This document shows positions 1 through 6,572 of a stretch of 14,083 bases of DNA, one piece after another (the stretch's first letter is position 1; the number at the start of each line of letters is the position of its first letter). The notes under the pieces are model-generated. The model searched no databases. It was not told where the DNA came from and was given only the letters and a program-made list of their open reading frames with translations. This DNA comes from CAYYOS01 sp964473355 (GTDB lineage Bacteria; Pseudomonadota; Gammaproteobacteria; Burkholderiales; REEB80). The DNA is taken from NCBI GenBank assembly GCA_964473355.1, contig CAYYOS010000062.1, positions 1 through 14,083 of the forward strand, in the 5' to 3' direction. Made by a program: the position numbers and the translations under genes.

Positions 1-989
1 CCGTAGCCTTAAACGCCATGATTTTAAGCCTGCTCTATAAAGCAGACATATCCGAGTTACGCATGATATTAATCGATCCCAAAATGTTGGAGCTTTCCGT
101 TTACGGCGATATTCCCCATCTCTTAAGCCCCGTAGTCACCGATATGAAGCAAGCATCCATCGCACTAAATTGGTGTGTGGCGGAGATGGAGCGGCGCTAT
201 CAATTAATGTCTTTAATGGGTGTGCGCAACTTGGCGGGCTACAACCAGAAAGTGCGCGATGCTGTGAAAGCCGGTACGCCCTTGCATAATCCGCTTACGC
301 CGCCCGGCGAAGTCGGCGAAGCGCTGGAAGAAATGCCGTCGATCGTTGTGGTTATCGACGAACTGGCTGATCTGATGATGGTGGTCGGCAAAAAAGTTGA
401 AGAACTCATCGCGCGCTTAACCCAAAAAGCCCGGGCCTCCGGCATGCATTTAATCCTCGCCACACAAAGACCGTCGGTGGATGTGATCACCGGTTTGATC
501 AAGGCGAATATACCCACCCGCGTGGCGTTTCAAGTTTCTTCGAAAGTGGATTCACGCACGATTTTAGATCAAATGGGCGCCGAAGCATTGCTAGGGCAGG
601 GCGATATGTTGTATTTGCCGCCGGGCACGGCTTACCCGCAGCGCGTACACGGCGCTTTCGTGGCCGATCATGAAGTGCATAAAGTGGTGCAGCACTTAAA
701 AAGCGCCGGCGAACCTCAGTATGTGGAAGGCATTTTAGAAGGTGAAGCGAGTTTCAATGGCGAAACCTCAGGCGAGAGCGACCCTGAAAACGATCCTTTC
801 TATGACGAGGCCGTAGGCATAGTATTAAATACGCGCCGCGCCTCCATTTCACTCATTCAACGGCATTTGCGCATAGGCTATAATCGCGCCGCTCGCCTCA
901 TTGAACAAATGGAGCGCAGCGGTTTAGTATCTGCCATGCAGCCTAACGGTAACCGCGAAGTGCTGGCGCCGGCGAGTAAGACCAGTTAG
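1..989 (+). CDS. ftsK: DNA translocase FtsK, C-terminal part (5' end outside window)
   Basis: FtsK is a hexameric, septum-anchored dsDNA pump that clears the chromosome terminus and activates XerCD recombination at dif. The reading frame is open from base 3, so the ATG at 18 is internal (Met of the family's NAMILSLLYK stretch). The Walker A motif, which lies just N-terminal of that stretch in the family, is off the left edge. Numbered from that Met, the fragment has the conserved IDPKMLELSVY segment (about 19-29), a Walker B strand ending IVVVIDELADLMM (109-121), the motor-core signature ATQRPSVDVITGLIKANIP, and the DNA-reading gamma winged helix (about 258-320, RIGYNRAARLIEQMERSGLV, NGNREVLAP). 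The C-terminus ends at the usual place, so nothing is truncated on the right. lolA follows 67 bases downstream, the usual gammaproteobacterial order. The call is secure. Confidence 0.97.
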   Translation, partial: VALNAMILSLLYKADISELRMILIDPKMLELSVYGDIPHLLSPVVTDMKQASIALNWCVAEMERRYQLMSLMGVRNLAGYNQKVRDAVKAGTPLHNPLTPPGEVGEALEEMPSIVVVIDELADLMMVVGKKVEELIARLTQKARASGMHLILATQRPSVDVITGLIKANIPTRVAFQVSSKVDSRTILDQMGAEALLGQGDMLYLPPGTAYPQRVHGAFVADHEVHKVVQHLKSAGEPQYVEGILEGEASFNGETSGESDPENDPFYDEAVGIVLNTRRASISLIQRHLRIGYNRAARLIEQMERSGLVSAMQPNGNREVLAPASKTS

Positions 990-995
990 CCCAAC

Positions 996-1013
996 GCCGG
1001 GGAACCTCCCGGC
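996..1013 (+). other. Small GC hairpin between ftsK and lolA
   Basis: Six-base inverted repeat GCCGGG/CCCGGC around a GAACCT loop, 6 bases after the ftsK stop. No run of T follows, so it is a poor fit to an intrinsic terminator. It may only protect or attenuate the transcript between ftsK and lolA. Confidence 0.35.
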
Positions 1014-1056
1014 CTCAAGCAGTACTAACAATAACTATAAAAATGGATCGTTACTC

Positions 1057-1665
1057 ATGAGAAATATTCTTGGTGTATTGCTTTTACTCCCGGCTTTTGC
1101 TTTTGCGTCCAGCGTCGAAACCCTCAAACAGTTTGTGCGCAGCACGCAATCGGCGCGCGCGCAATTTAATCAAACTGTGTTGGATAAAAATCGGCAGCCA
1201 GTGCAAGAAGCCAGTGGCACCATGCAATTTTCCAGGCCCGGAAAATTTCGCTGGGATTATGCCAAACCACACCCGCAACAAATTGTTGGCGATGGTGCCA
1301 AGCTATGGATCTACGATCAAGATTTAGAGCAGGTAACCGTTAGAAAGTTGGATCAAGCGCTAGGCGCCAGCCCCGCGGCATTATTGGCGGGCAACAATGA
1401 AATCGAGAAAAATTTTGTGCTAAAAGATGCCGGTGCCAGCGGTGGGCTTGATTGGCTGGAAGCCACGCCAAAAGGTAAAGAAACGACGACATTTGAAATC
1501 GTCCGTATGGGCTTTAGCGACAAAGATTTGCAAGTCATGGAATTGCGCGATTACTTTGGTCAAACAACCGTCATCCGTTTTTCCCAGCTAGAAAAAAATC
1601 CGCGATTGGCACCCAATATTTTTAAATTCACGCCACCCAAGGGTGTTGATGTCATCGGCGAATGA
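1057..1665 (+). CDS. lolA: Outer-membrane lipoprotein carrier protein LolA
   Basis: LolA is the periplasmic chaperone that takes lipoproteins released by LolCDE at the inner membrane and hands them to LolB at the outer membrane. The 202-residue product has a typical signal peptide: MRN, a hydrophobic stretch (residues 4-16), and a likely cleavage after AFA at residue 17. The mature part shows the family pattern, including FRWDYAKPHPQQIVGDG and LWIYDQDLEQVTV (about residues 63-95) and the C-terminal FKFTPPKGVDVI. The length is normal. The start is the ATG at 1057; upstream there is only a weak GGAT-like ribosome site. The 3' end overlaps rarA by 17 bases, so the two genes are probably cotranscribed and translationally coupled. 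LolA implies a Gram-negative double membrane. Confidence 0.96.
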   Translation: MRNILGVLLLLPAFAFASSVETLKQFVRSTQSARAQFNQTVLDKNRQPVQEASGTMQFSRPGKFRWDYAKPHPQQIVGDGAKLWIYDQDLEQVTVRKLDQALGASPAALLAGNNEIEKNFVLKDAGASGGLDWLEATPKGKETTTFEIVRMGFSDKDLQVMELRDYFGQTTVIRFSQLEKNPRLAPNIFKFTPPKGVDVIGE

Positions 1666-2953
1666 TCTATTTTCGCAACCCGGCCAGAACGTCCCCTTAG
1701 CCGAACGCTTAAGGCCCGCGTCCATCGATGAGGTGGTAGGTCAGACACATCTTTTGGGCCCGGGACGGCCATTACGTTTGGCCTTCGAAACCGGCAAACT
1801 GCATTCCATGATTTTGTGGGGCCCGCCCGGTGTAGGTAAAACTACCATTGCGCGACTCACCGCCCATGCCTTTAATGCCGAATTTATTGCGCTCTCCGCC
1901 GTACTCTCGGGCGTTAAAGATATTCGCGAGGCCATCACCCGCGCGGAACTAACGCGCGATCAATATCAGCGCCACACCATTTTATTTATCGACGAAGTGC
2001 ACCGCTTTAACAAAGCCCAGCAGGACGCCTTTTTGCCTTACGTGGAACAAGGGTTGTTTACATTTATCGGGGCGACAACAGAAAACCCCTCTTTTGAAGT
2101 AAATAGCGCGCTGCTTTCGCGAGCGCAAGTTTATGTGCTACACCCCTTAAATGACGAGGACTTAAACCAGTTGCTCACGCGCGCCTTAAGTCAATATCTA
2201 CCGGAAATTCAACTGGAAGACGCGGCGCGCGCTAGGCTAATTGCTTACGCCGATGGCGACGCGCGACGATTGTTAAATCTAGTTGAGCAGCTATCAGGTG
2301 TAAATACTAATCAATTAGTTACAGACGATATTTTACAAAATACATTAATTTCTAGTGGACGCCGTTTCGATAAGGGTGGGGATCAATTTTACGATCAAAT
2401 CTCGGCCTTGCATAAATCGGTAAGAGGCTCGTCACCGGACGCCAGCTTGTATTGGTTTTGCAGGATGTTGGATGGCGGCGCCGACCCCCGCTACTTAGCG
2501 CGCCGCTTAGTACGCATGGCCAGCGAAGATATCGGCTTGGCCGATCCCCGCGCGCTGCGCATTACCTTGGATGCGGCGGAAACCTATGAGCGCCTGGGAA
2601 GCCCGGAGGGCGAACTCGCTTTGGCCCACGCCACACTTTATTTAGCGCTCGCACCCAAAAGCAATGCCGCGTATGTCGCATTCAATGCGGCGCGAGACTT
2701 TGTGGCGCGGGACAAATCCCGAGCCGTGCCGGAGCGCTTACGCAATGCGCCGACTAAATTAATGAAAGATCTGGGTTACGGTAAAGACTATCGATACGCT
2801 CACGATGAGCAGGAAGCTTATGCCGCTGGGGAAAATTATTGGCCGGATGATATGGCAGCGCAACAATTTTACCAACCCACCGAGTATGGATTGGAACAAA
2901 AGATAAAAGAGCGGCTTGCACATTTGCAGGATTTAGACAAAAAGGCTAGTTAA
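1649..2953 (+). CDS. rarA: Replication-associated recombination protein RarA (MgsA), AAA+ ATPase
   Basis: RarA is a clamp-loader-like AAA+ ATPase that works at stalled replication forks and gaps in the cytoplasm. From the ATG at 1649 the protein is 434 residues with Walker A GPPGVGKT (58-65), Walker B ILFIDEVHRF (111-120), sensor-1 region FIGATTENPSFE (139-150) and an arginine-finger-type SRAQVY (R158). The C-terminal half carries the tetramerisation/MgsA signatures DQFYDQISALHKSVRGSSPD, APKSNAAY and RNAPTKLMKDLGYG. I chose 1649 over the in-frame GTG at 1643 because AAGGG at 1639-1643 lies 5 bases before it. The gene begins inside the last codons of lolA. No crcB or other usual gene follows; the next locus is a toxin-antitoxin pair. 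Confidence 0.96.
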   Translation: MSSANDLFSQPGQNVPLAERLRPASIDEVVGQTHLLGPGRPLRLAFETGKLHSMILWGPPGVGKTTIARLTAHAFNAEFIALSAVLSGVKDIREAITRAELTRDQYQRHTILFIDEVHRFNKAQQDAFLPYVEQGLFTFIGATTENPSFEVNSALLSRAQVYVLHPLNDEDLNQLLTRALSQYLPEIQLEDAARARLIAYADGDARRLLNLVEQLSGVNTNQLVTDDILQNTLISSGRRFDKGGDQFYDQISALHKSVRGSSPDASLYWFCRMLDGGADPRYLARRLVRMASEDIGLADPRALRITLDAAETYERLGSPEGELALAHATLYLALAPKSNAAYVAFNAARDFVARDKSRAVPERLRNAPTKLMKDLGYGKDYRYAHDEQEAYAAGENYWPDDMAAQQFYQPTEYGLEQKIKERLAHLQDLDKKAS

Positions 2954-2987
2954 AAACAAATAGGGCAGGCGTTTAGCCGTTCGCAGC

Positions 2988-3029
2988 TTGCATTTTTGCA
3001 TGAAGAGACTAAACTAACATAACTTAGTC
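2988..3029 (+). promoter_or_regulatory. Promoter and inverted-repeat operator of the phd/vapC pair
   Basis: TTGCAT at 2988-2993 and TAAACT at 3010-3015 are spaced 16 bases apart and resemble a sigma-70 promoter. A second TTGCAT lies at 2996. An inverted repeat GACTAA (3007-3012) / TTAGTC (3024-3029) with an 11-base spacer overlaps the -10. Antitoxins of this class usually repress their own operon by binding such repeats, so this is a reasonable operator candidate. It is inferred from position and symmetry only. Confidence 0.5.
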
Positions 3030-3042
3030 CATAGGAGTCCTT

Positions 3043-3291
3043 ATGCAGACTGTAAACATCCACGAAGCCAAGACGCATTTATCGCGTCTGATCGAACAAG
3101 CCGCAAAGGGCGAATCCTTCATTATCGCCAAAGCGGGCAAGCCGCTAGTCAAGGTCATGCCATTGAGCGCGCCGGAGTCCGGGCAGGTGAAACGGCTGGG
3201 CTTCATGGCTGGCCAGATCACCGTTCCGGATGACTTCAATAAGATGGGTCACGCGGAGATTGAGCAGCTTTTCTCTGGTGGGAAGAGATGA
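3043..3291 (+). CDS. Phd/YefM-family antitoxin
   Basis: This is an 82-residue type II antitoxin expected to bind and neutralise the PIN toxin encoded next to it and to repress their shared promoter. The N-terminal half has the Phd/YefM fold signature: VNIHEAKTHLSRLIEQAAKGE (helix-turn region) followed by FIIAKAGKPLVKVMPL. The C-terminal half (PDDFNKMGHAEIEQLF) is the usual flexible toxin-binding tail. The start is well set by AGGAG at 3033-3037, 5 bases before ATG 3043. The stop overlaps the toxin start in an ATGA (3288-3291), a classic translationally coupled toxin-antitoxin layout. The length is normal. Nothing suggests inactivation. Confidence 0.92.
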   Translation: MQTVNIHEAKTHLSRLIEQAAKGESFIIAKAGKPLVKVMPLSAPESGQVKRLGFMAGQITVPDDFNKMGHAEIEQLFSGGKR

Positions 3292-3674
3292 AGCTGCTGT
3301 TGGACACACATCTTCTGTTGTGGGCGGCGGGGGAGCCAAACCGGCTCTCGATGGACGCACGCACCTTGATCGAGGCTCCCCAGAACGAGTTATTTTTCAG
3401 TGCGGCTAGCTTGTGGGAGATCATCATCAAAAGTGGGCTGGGTCGCGATGATTTCGAGGTCGATTCACGACTACTACGCCGAGGGTTGCTGGATAACGGC
3501 TATAGCGAACTTCCTATTGGCAGCGAACATGTTGTCGCCATCGACGGCTTGCCATCGATCCACAAAGATCCCTTTGACCGTATGCTGGTTGCTCAGGCAA
3601 CGGTAGAGGGCATTACCTTGCTGACTGCCGACTCCGTCGTGGCGCAGTATCCGGGTCCGGTGAGAAGAATTTGA
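3288..3674 (+). CDS. vapC: VapC-type PIN-domain toxin ribonuclease
   Basis: A 128-residue PIN-domain protein. VapC toxins are Mg-dependent endoribonucleases that stop translation, often by cutting tRNA or rRNA. The acidic active-site set is complete: D6 in LLLDTHLLLW, E44 in SLWEIIIK, D97 in HKDPFDRMLVAQA, and D115 in LLTADSVVAQY. The DTHLLLW start and HKDPFDR block are typical of the PIN subgroup that pairs with Phd-type antitoxins, which matches the gene just upstream (4-base overlap). The protein therefore appears catalytically intact. The RNA target cannot be inferred from sequence. The pair lies between rarA and serS, two housekeeping genes, which suggests later insertion there. Confidence 0.93.
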   Translation: MKLLLDTHLLLWAAGEPNRLSMDARTLIEAPQNELFFSAASLWEIIIKSGLGRDDFEVDSRLLRRGLLDNGYSELPIGSEHVVAIDGLPSIHKDPFDRMLVAQATVEGITLLTADSVVAQYPGPVRRI

Positions 3675-4028
3675 TTTCGCGCAAACGAATCCATGTTAGG
3701 GCTGCCAAGCGTTTCCCAGAAGTGTGGTGGCGAGTAGATAACTTCCGCGCTCAGCGCCCATATTGCTCTCCCAATGGCCGGGAGACGGGGATCGACGCCA
3801 ACACCCTCGCCCGCACGGCATTGCCGAAGGCATCCGGGGCGGGATGCGAGGTGCGCCCCCCGCAAATAGTTGGCAAGCCGGTAACGAGCTGCCTGCCGAA
3901 CAGTACATGGCATTGCCATTGCCGCTCCTTCGTCATTCCCGCGAAGGCGGGAATCCAGGTTTTATTGCTGGGGGTTAGGTGGCGCCAACCGAGATTTCGT
4001 TTTATTTCCAATTGAGAACAGGGAGAAA
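3675..4028. other. Intergenic region between vapC and serS, no supported gene
   Basis: About 354 bases. Several open frames run through it on both strands, but none has a ribosome site or a recognisable protein pattern, and their composition looks like random GC-rich translation. The region holds a GCATCC/GGATGC inverted repeat (3830-3847), the REP-like palindrome described separately, and the serS ribosome site GGGAG (4021-4025) close to ATG 4029. I see no convincing sigma-70 promoter for serS, although an AT-rich stretch (about 3995-4020) precedes it. Confidence 0.5.
3931..3958. repeat. REP-like palindromic repeat (single copy in window)
   Basis: A perfect 8-base inverted repeat ATTCCCGC (3935-3942) / GCGGGAAT (3947-3954) with a GAAG loop, flanked by CGTC and CCAG. 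This is the widespread proteobacterial intergenic element of the form gtCATTCCCGC-gaa-GCGGGAATCCAG, often dispersed in many copies per genome and linked in some lineages to RAYT transposases. Only one copy is seen here. The strong stem could also help terminate vapC transcription. Confidence 0.65.
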
Positions 4029-5297
4029 ATGTTAGACATACAACTACTGCGCACCAACGCCGCGCATGTGGCCGAGCTATTAAAGCCGCGCGGCTTTGTA
4101 CTCGACGTGCCGCAATTTCAAGCTTTGGAAGAAGAGCGTAAACGCCTGCAAACTTACACGGAAGAATTGCAGGCGAAACGCAACCAAAGCTCGCGCGCCA
4201 TCGGCACGGCCAAAGTCAAGGGCGAAGACGTTGCCGCGATCATGGCGGAAGTGGCTGAACTTGGCGATACGCTCACGAGTGCCCAAGTCCAGTTAAAACA
4301 AATCCAAGAGCAGGTTCAGTCGTTGCTCTTAGGTATACCGAATCTCACGCACGCCAGCGTCCCCTTGGGCAAATCTGCCGATGACAACGTTGAAGTCCGT
4401 CGCGTCGGTGAAGTTCCACAGTTTGATTTTCCGACAAAAGACCATGTGGAATTAGGCGAGACGCTACAACAACTAGATTTTGCAGCAGCGGGCAAAATCA
4501 GTGGCGCGCGCTTTTCGTTGCTTAAAGGTGATCTGGCCCGTCTTCACCGTGCCCTTATTCAGTTGATGTTAGATATCCACACCACCGAACACGGCTATAC
4601 GGAAGCCTATGTGCCATATTTAGTGAACGCAAGCAGTATGCAGGGCACCGGCCAATTACCTAAGTTTGGCGAAGATGCATTTCACTGCGAGGCGGATGAT
4701 TTATATTTAATTCCCACCGCTGAAGTGCCGCTGACTAATTTGGTACGCGATGAAATTGTTCCACTGGAACAATTGCCTTTGAAGTTTACTGCACACACCC
4801 CGTGCTTTCGCCGTGAAGCAGGCTCGTATGGTAAAGATACGCGCGGCATGATCCGGCAGCATCAATTCGACAAAGTGGAGTTGGTGCAAATCGTCCACCC
4901 TCAAGAGTCTTATGCCGCGTTGGAATCGTTAACCGGCCACGCCGAAGTGATTTTGCAAAAATTAGAATTACCCTATCGCGTAGTAACCTTGTGCACCGGC
5001 GATATCGGATTTTCCGCGGCAAAAACCTACGATCTTGAAGTGTGGCTGCCCGCGCAAAACACTTATCGAGAAATTTCTAGCTGTAGTAACTTCGAAGCCT
5101 TCCAAGCGCGGCGCATGCAAGCACGGTTTCGCAATGAAAAAGGCAAACCCGAGTTGGTCCACACCGTCAATGGCTCTGGGCTAGCGGTAGGGCGCACCTT
5201 GGTTGCAGTGCTGGAAAATTATCAACGCAAAGACGGTTCGATTGAAATTCCCAAGGCGTTAATTCCCTATATGGGCAAGTCGGAAATTCGAGCTTAG
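4029..5297 (+). CDS. serS: Serine--tRNA ligase SerS
   Basis: Class II aminoacyl-tRNA synthetase that charges tRNA-Ser (and tRNA-Sec) with serine in the cytoplasm. The 422-residue length is standard. The N-terminal long coiled-coil arm that holds the tRNA variable arm spans about residues 28-100 (EEERKRLQTYTEELQAKRNQ). The catalytic core shows TAE (230-232, serine binding), motif 2 FRREAGSYGKDTRG (260-273) with QHQFDKVE after it, SSCSNFEAFQARR (350-362), and motif 3 NGSGLAVGRTLVAVLENYQ (381-399). The start ATG 4029 has GGGAG 3-4 bases upstream. The matching tRNA-Ser(CGA) lies about 970 bases downstream on the same strand. The flanks on both sides are toxin-antitoxin loci. Confidence 0.97.
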   Translation: MLDIQLLRTNAAHVAELLKPRGFVLDVPQFQALEEERKRLQTYTEELQAKRNQSSRAIGTAKVKGEDVAAIMAEVAELGDTLTSAQVQLKQIQEQVQSLLLGIPNLTHASVPLGKSADDNVEVRRVGEVPQFDFPTKDHVELGETLQQLDFAAAGKISGARFSLLKGDLARLHRALIQLMLDIHTTEHGYTEAYVPYLVNASSMQGTGQLPKFGEDAFHCEADDLYLIPTAEVPLTNLVRDEIVPLEQLPLKFTAHTPCFRREAGSYGKDTRGMIRQHQFDKVELVQIVHPQESYAALESLTGHAEVILQKLELPYRVVTLCTGDIGFSAAKTYDLEVWLPAQNTYREISSCSNFEAFQARRMQARFRNEKGKPELVHTVNGSGLAVGRTLVAVLENYQRKDGSIEIPKALIPYMGKSEIRA

Positions 5298-5315
5298 ATA
5301 GCAGCCTGGTTGCAA

Positions 5316-5344
5316 TTGGCACAAACTGTGGTGCAGAGTACTAT
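5316..5344 (+). promoter_or_regulatory. Candidate sigma-70 promoter for the DUF433/DUF5615 locus
   Basis: TTGGCA (5316-5321), a 17-base spacer, then TACTAT (5339-5344). Spacing is ideal and both boxes are close to consensus. It would give a leader of roughly 65 bases before the antitoxin ATG at 5416. Confidence 0.5.
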
Positions 5345-5415
5345 GTGGAGACCGCTTCGCATAAAAGTGTTCAACGGGAGAAACAAAATCTATTTTCGGC
5401 GATAAGGTGAAGACT

Positions 5416-5700
5416 ATGGAGCGCGAAGGCCTGATTAAACGCATATCTATTGACCCGAACGTCTGCTTTGGTAAGCCGTGCATTCGGGGTACGCGCCTTT
5501 GGGTGTCACTGATACTCGACAATCTCGCCGAGGGCGTCACGGAAGAAAAACTTCTGGAAGAGTATCCTAAACTGACACATGATGACGTACTTGCTGCTAT
5601 CGCTTATGGCGCGGAAATGTCACGCGAGCGATATGTGCTGCTGCCGGTAGAAAATTCTGCGTGTAATTCAAGCTCGATGAGAACCTCGGGCATAGCATAG
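5416..5700 (+). CDS. DUF433-family antitoxin, apparently extended past its ancestral stop
   Basis: DUF433 proteins are small DNA-binding-like antitoxins that usually precede a DUF5615 PIN-like toxin. The hallmark ISIDPNVCFGKPCIRGTRLWV is at residues 10-30, followed by LILDNLAEGVTEEKLLEEYP, HDDVLAAIAYGAEMSRERYV and LLPVE, all typical. The start is ATG 5416, with AAGGTGA (5404-5410) 5 bases upstream; the GTG at 5407 is less likely. The protein is 94 residues, longer than usual for the family. The last 12 (CNSSSMRTSGIA) look like read-through of the toxin gene in the wrong frame. If T5664 were A, codon 83 (TGT) would be TGA and the protein would be 82 residues with a GTGA overlap to the toxin start. 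The core domain is intact, so the antitoxin may still work. Confidence 0.85.
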   Translation: MEREGLIKRISIDPNVCFGKPCIRGTRLWVSLILDNLAEGVTEEKLLEEYPKLTHDDVLAAIAYGAEMSRERYVLLPVENSACNSSSMRTSGIA

Positions 5701-6035
5701 TTCGGATTCTGCACGAGGCTGGTCACGACGTCGCAATCGTTTTTGATCAAAAACTTTCCGGCGCCAACGACCAAACGATTTATGATGTCTGCCAGCGGGA
5801 GCAGAGATGCCTCGTCACGCTCGATCTAGATTTTAGCAACGTTTTGCGTTTCCCACCCGAGCCGACTACAGGAATCGTGGTTCTGCGCCCTGACAACAAA
5901 GCAACCATCAACACGATTAGTGCACTCGCCAAGCAATTGGTAGCTGGCATTAAGCAAGAAAACCTTAGCGGTCGTCTCTGGATTATAGAAATTGGCCGGA
6001 TCCGAGTTCATCAAGCGATCGACCCGGAGTTGTAA
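5661..6035 (+). pseudogene. DUF5615 PIN-like toxin, stop at codon 2
   Basis: Reading from GTG 5661, the frame is GTG TAA TTC AAG CTC GAT GAG AAC, then stays open to the TAA at 6033-6035. The translation after the stop is an ordinary DUF5615 (Mut7-C-like PIN) toxin: FKLDENLGHSIVRILHEAGH, then ANDQTIYDVCQREQRCLVTL, DLDFSNVLRFPPEPTTGIVV, and a C-terminal RLWIIEIGRIRVHQ. Family members begin MKFKLDEN-like, so the TAA almost surely replaces the Lys-2 codon AAA. No ATG, GTG or TTG start occurs in frame near the 5' end; the first is TTG at about 5844, after the first acidic motif. The gene is therefore probably silent, unless the base is a sequencing error or an unusual start is used. Apart from this, the 124-codon frame has no other lesion, suggesting recent damage. 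Confidence 0.8.
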
Positions 6036-6051
6036 TTGCGCAGCCTCGACG

Positions 6052-6258
6052 ATGCCGACAAACAAAAAATCTAGCGACACCATTGACTGGAGCCTCACTA
6101 CTTGGGAAGGATGCCGCCGAGAAACACTGCGCCGCTGGGCGGATTTGCCCTTAGAGAGAGTGATCGCTGCACTGGAAGAGATGCAGGAATTAAGCGATAT
6201 GCTTGCGCAGTCGCCTGCCGCGAACCCACACGCGTCTCCCGAAACTGGTAAAATATAG
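6052..6258 (+). CDS. Small protein of unknown function (68 aa) after the DUF433/DUF5615 locus
   Basis: I do not recognise a named family. The product is soluble and predicted mostly helical: a polar start (MPTNKKSSDT), a core IDWSLTTWEGCRRETLRRW, then LPLERVIAALEEMQELSDML, a likely amphipathic helix, and a Pro/Ala-rich tail. The DWSxTTxEGxRRExLRR-type core followed by an ALEEM-like helix resembles small conserved hypothetical proteins that I associate with toxin-antitoxin neighbourhoods, but that is from memory and not proof. The ATG at 6052 lacks a clear Shine-Dalgarno. It begins 16 bases after the broken toxin and ends 6 bases before tRNA-Ser on the same strand. It could be a third member of the locus or a partner of a lost gene. 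Confidence 0.55.
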   Translation: MPTNKKSSDTIDWSLTTWEGCRRETLRRWADLPLERVIAALEEMQELSDMLAQSPAANPHASPETGKI

Positions 6259-6264
6259 GCTCTC

Positions 6265-6357
6265 GGAGGGGTACCGAAGTGGCCATAACGGCGCTGACTC
6301 GAAATCAGATGGTGGGGGTAACCTCACACGTGGGTTCGAATCCCACCTCCTCCGCCA
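6265..6357 (+). tRNA. tRNA-Ser, anticodon CGA
   Basis: A 93-base class II tRNA. The acceptor stem GGAGGGG (6265-6271) pairs with CTCCTCC before discriminator G and an encoded CCA (6355-6357). The anticodon loop CTCGAAA (6298-6304) gives anticodon CGA (6300-6302), reading UCG. A long variable arm typical of serine tRNAs follows, then a T-arm GTGGG-TTCGAAT-CCCAC. It lies close to serS, a pairing seen in other gammaproteobacteria. tRNA 3' ends are common integration sites, and the accessory higBA modules begin about 200 bases downstream. I see no integrase and no second copy of the tRNA 3' end. Confidence 0.95.
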
Positions 6358-6371
6358 GTTGCATCCTGCCT

Positions 6372-6450
6372 TATACCCATTTAGGTATACCCTAAAGGGG
6401 GTACGATTAAAACTGCCAAAGTTCGATCATCATCGCGCGCACTCGCGCGC
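6372..6450. repeat. Short inverted repeats downstream of tRNA-Ser
   Basis: The gene-free stretch 6358-6535 contains TATACC/GGTATA (6372-6377 and 6384-6389, six-base loop) and GCGCGC/GCGCGC (6435-6440 and 6445-6450, ACTC loop). Neither is followed by a T-run, so they are not clear terminators, although the first lies where the tRNA transcript should end. No gene is visible here. Confidence 0.4.
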
Positions 6451-6535
6451 CGGTATAGGAAATAAAATCTATTTCGTGCCTATAAGGCTGCCCCCCGGAG
6501 TTGCAAAGCAGGCAAGCGGCTAACGATTATCTTGC

Positions 6536-6564
6536 TTGACATATCACGCAACACGTAATAGTCT
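6536..6564 (+). promoter_or_regulatory. Promoter and operator-like inverted repeat of higBA copy 1
   Basis: A perfect TTGACA -35 lies at 6536-6541. With a 17-base spacer the -10 would be TAGTCT (6559-6564). The spacer holds an imperfect inverted repeat TATCACG (6542-6548) / CGTAATA (6554-6560) that matches at 6 of 7 positions, a good place for HigA to repress. With this -10, transcription would start about two bases before the higB ATG at 6573, and no ribosome site is seen, so the toxin may be translated from a nearly leaderless mRNA. Confidence 0.55.
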
Positions 6565-6572
6565 AGTCAGAT

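Noticed and set aside
996..1013. ftsK terminator
   Set aside because: The hairpin is real but lacks a T-run, so I list it only as a hairpin and do not call a terminator.
1043..1060. Five-codon ORF (ATG GAT CGT TAC TCA TGA) whose stop overlaps the lolA ATG
   Set aside because: Too short and with no ribosome site; the overlap is probably chance, although it mimics a coupled leader.
3593..4015. Open frames on both strands between vapC and serS, one containing a DAFGNAV string reminiscent of surface-protein remnants
   Set aside because: No ribosome site, no consistent protein pattern, several mutually overlapping frames; a few matching residues are not enough to call a pseudogene.
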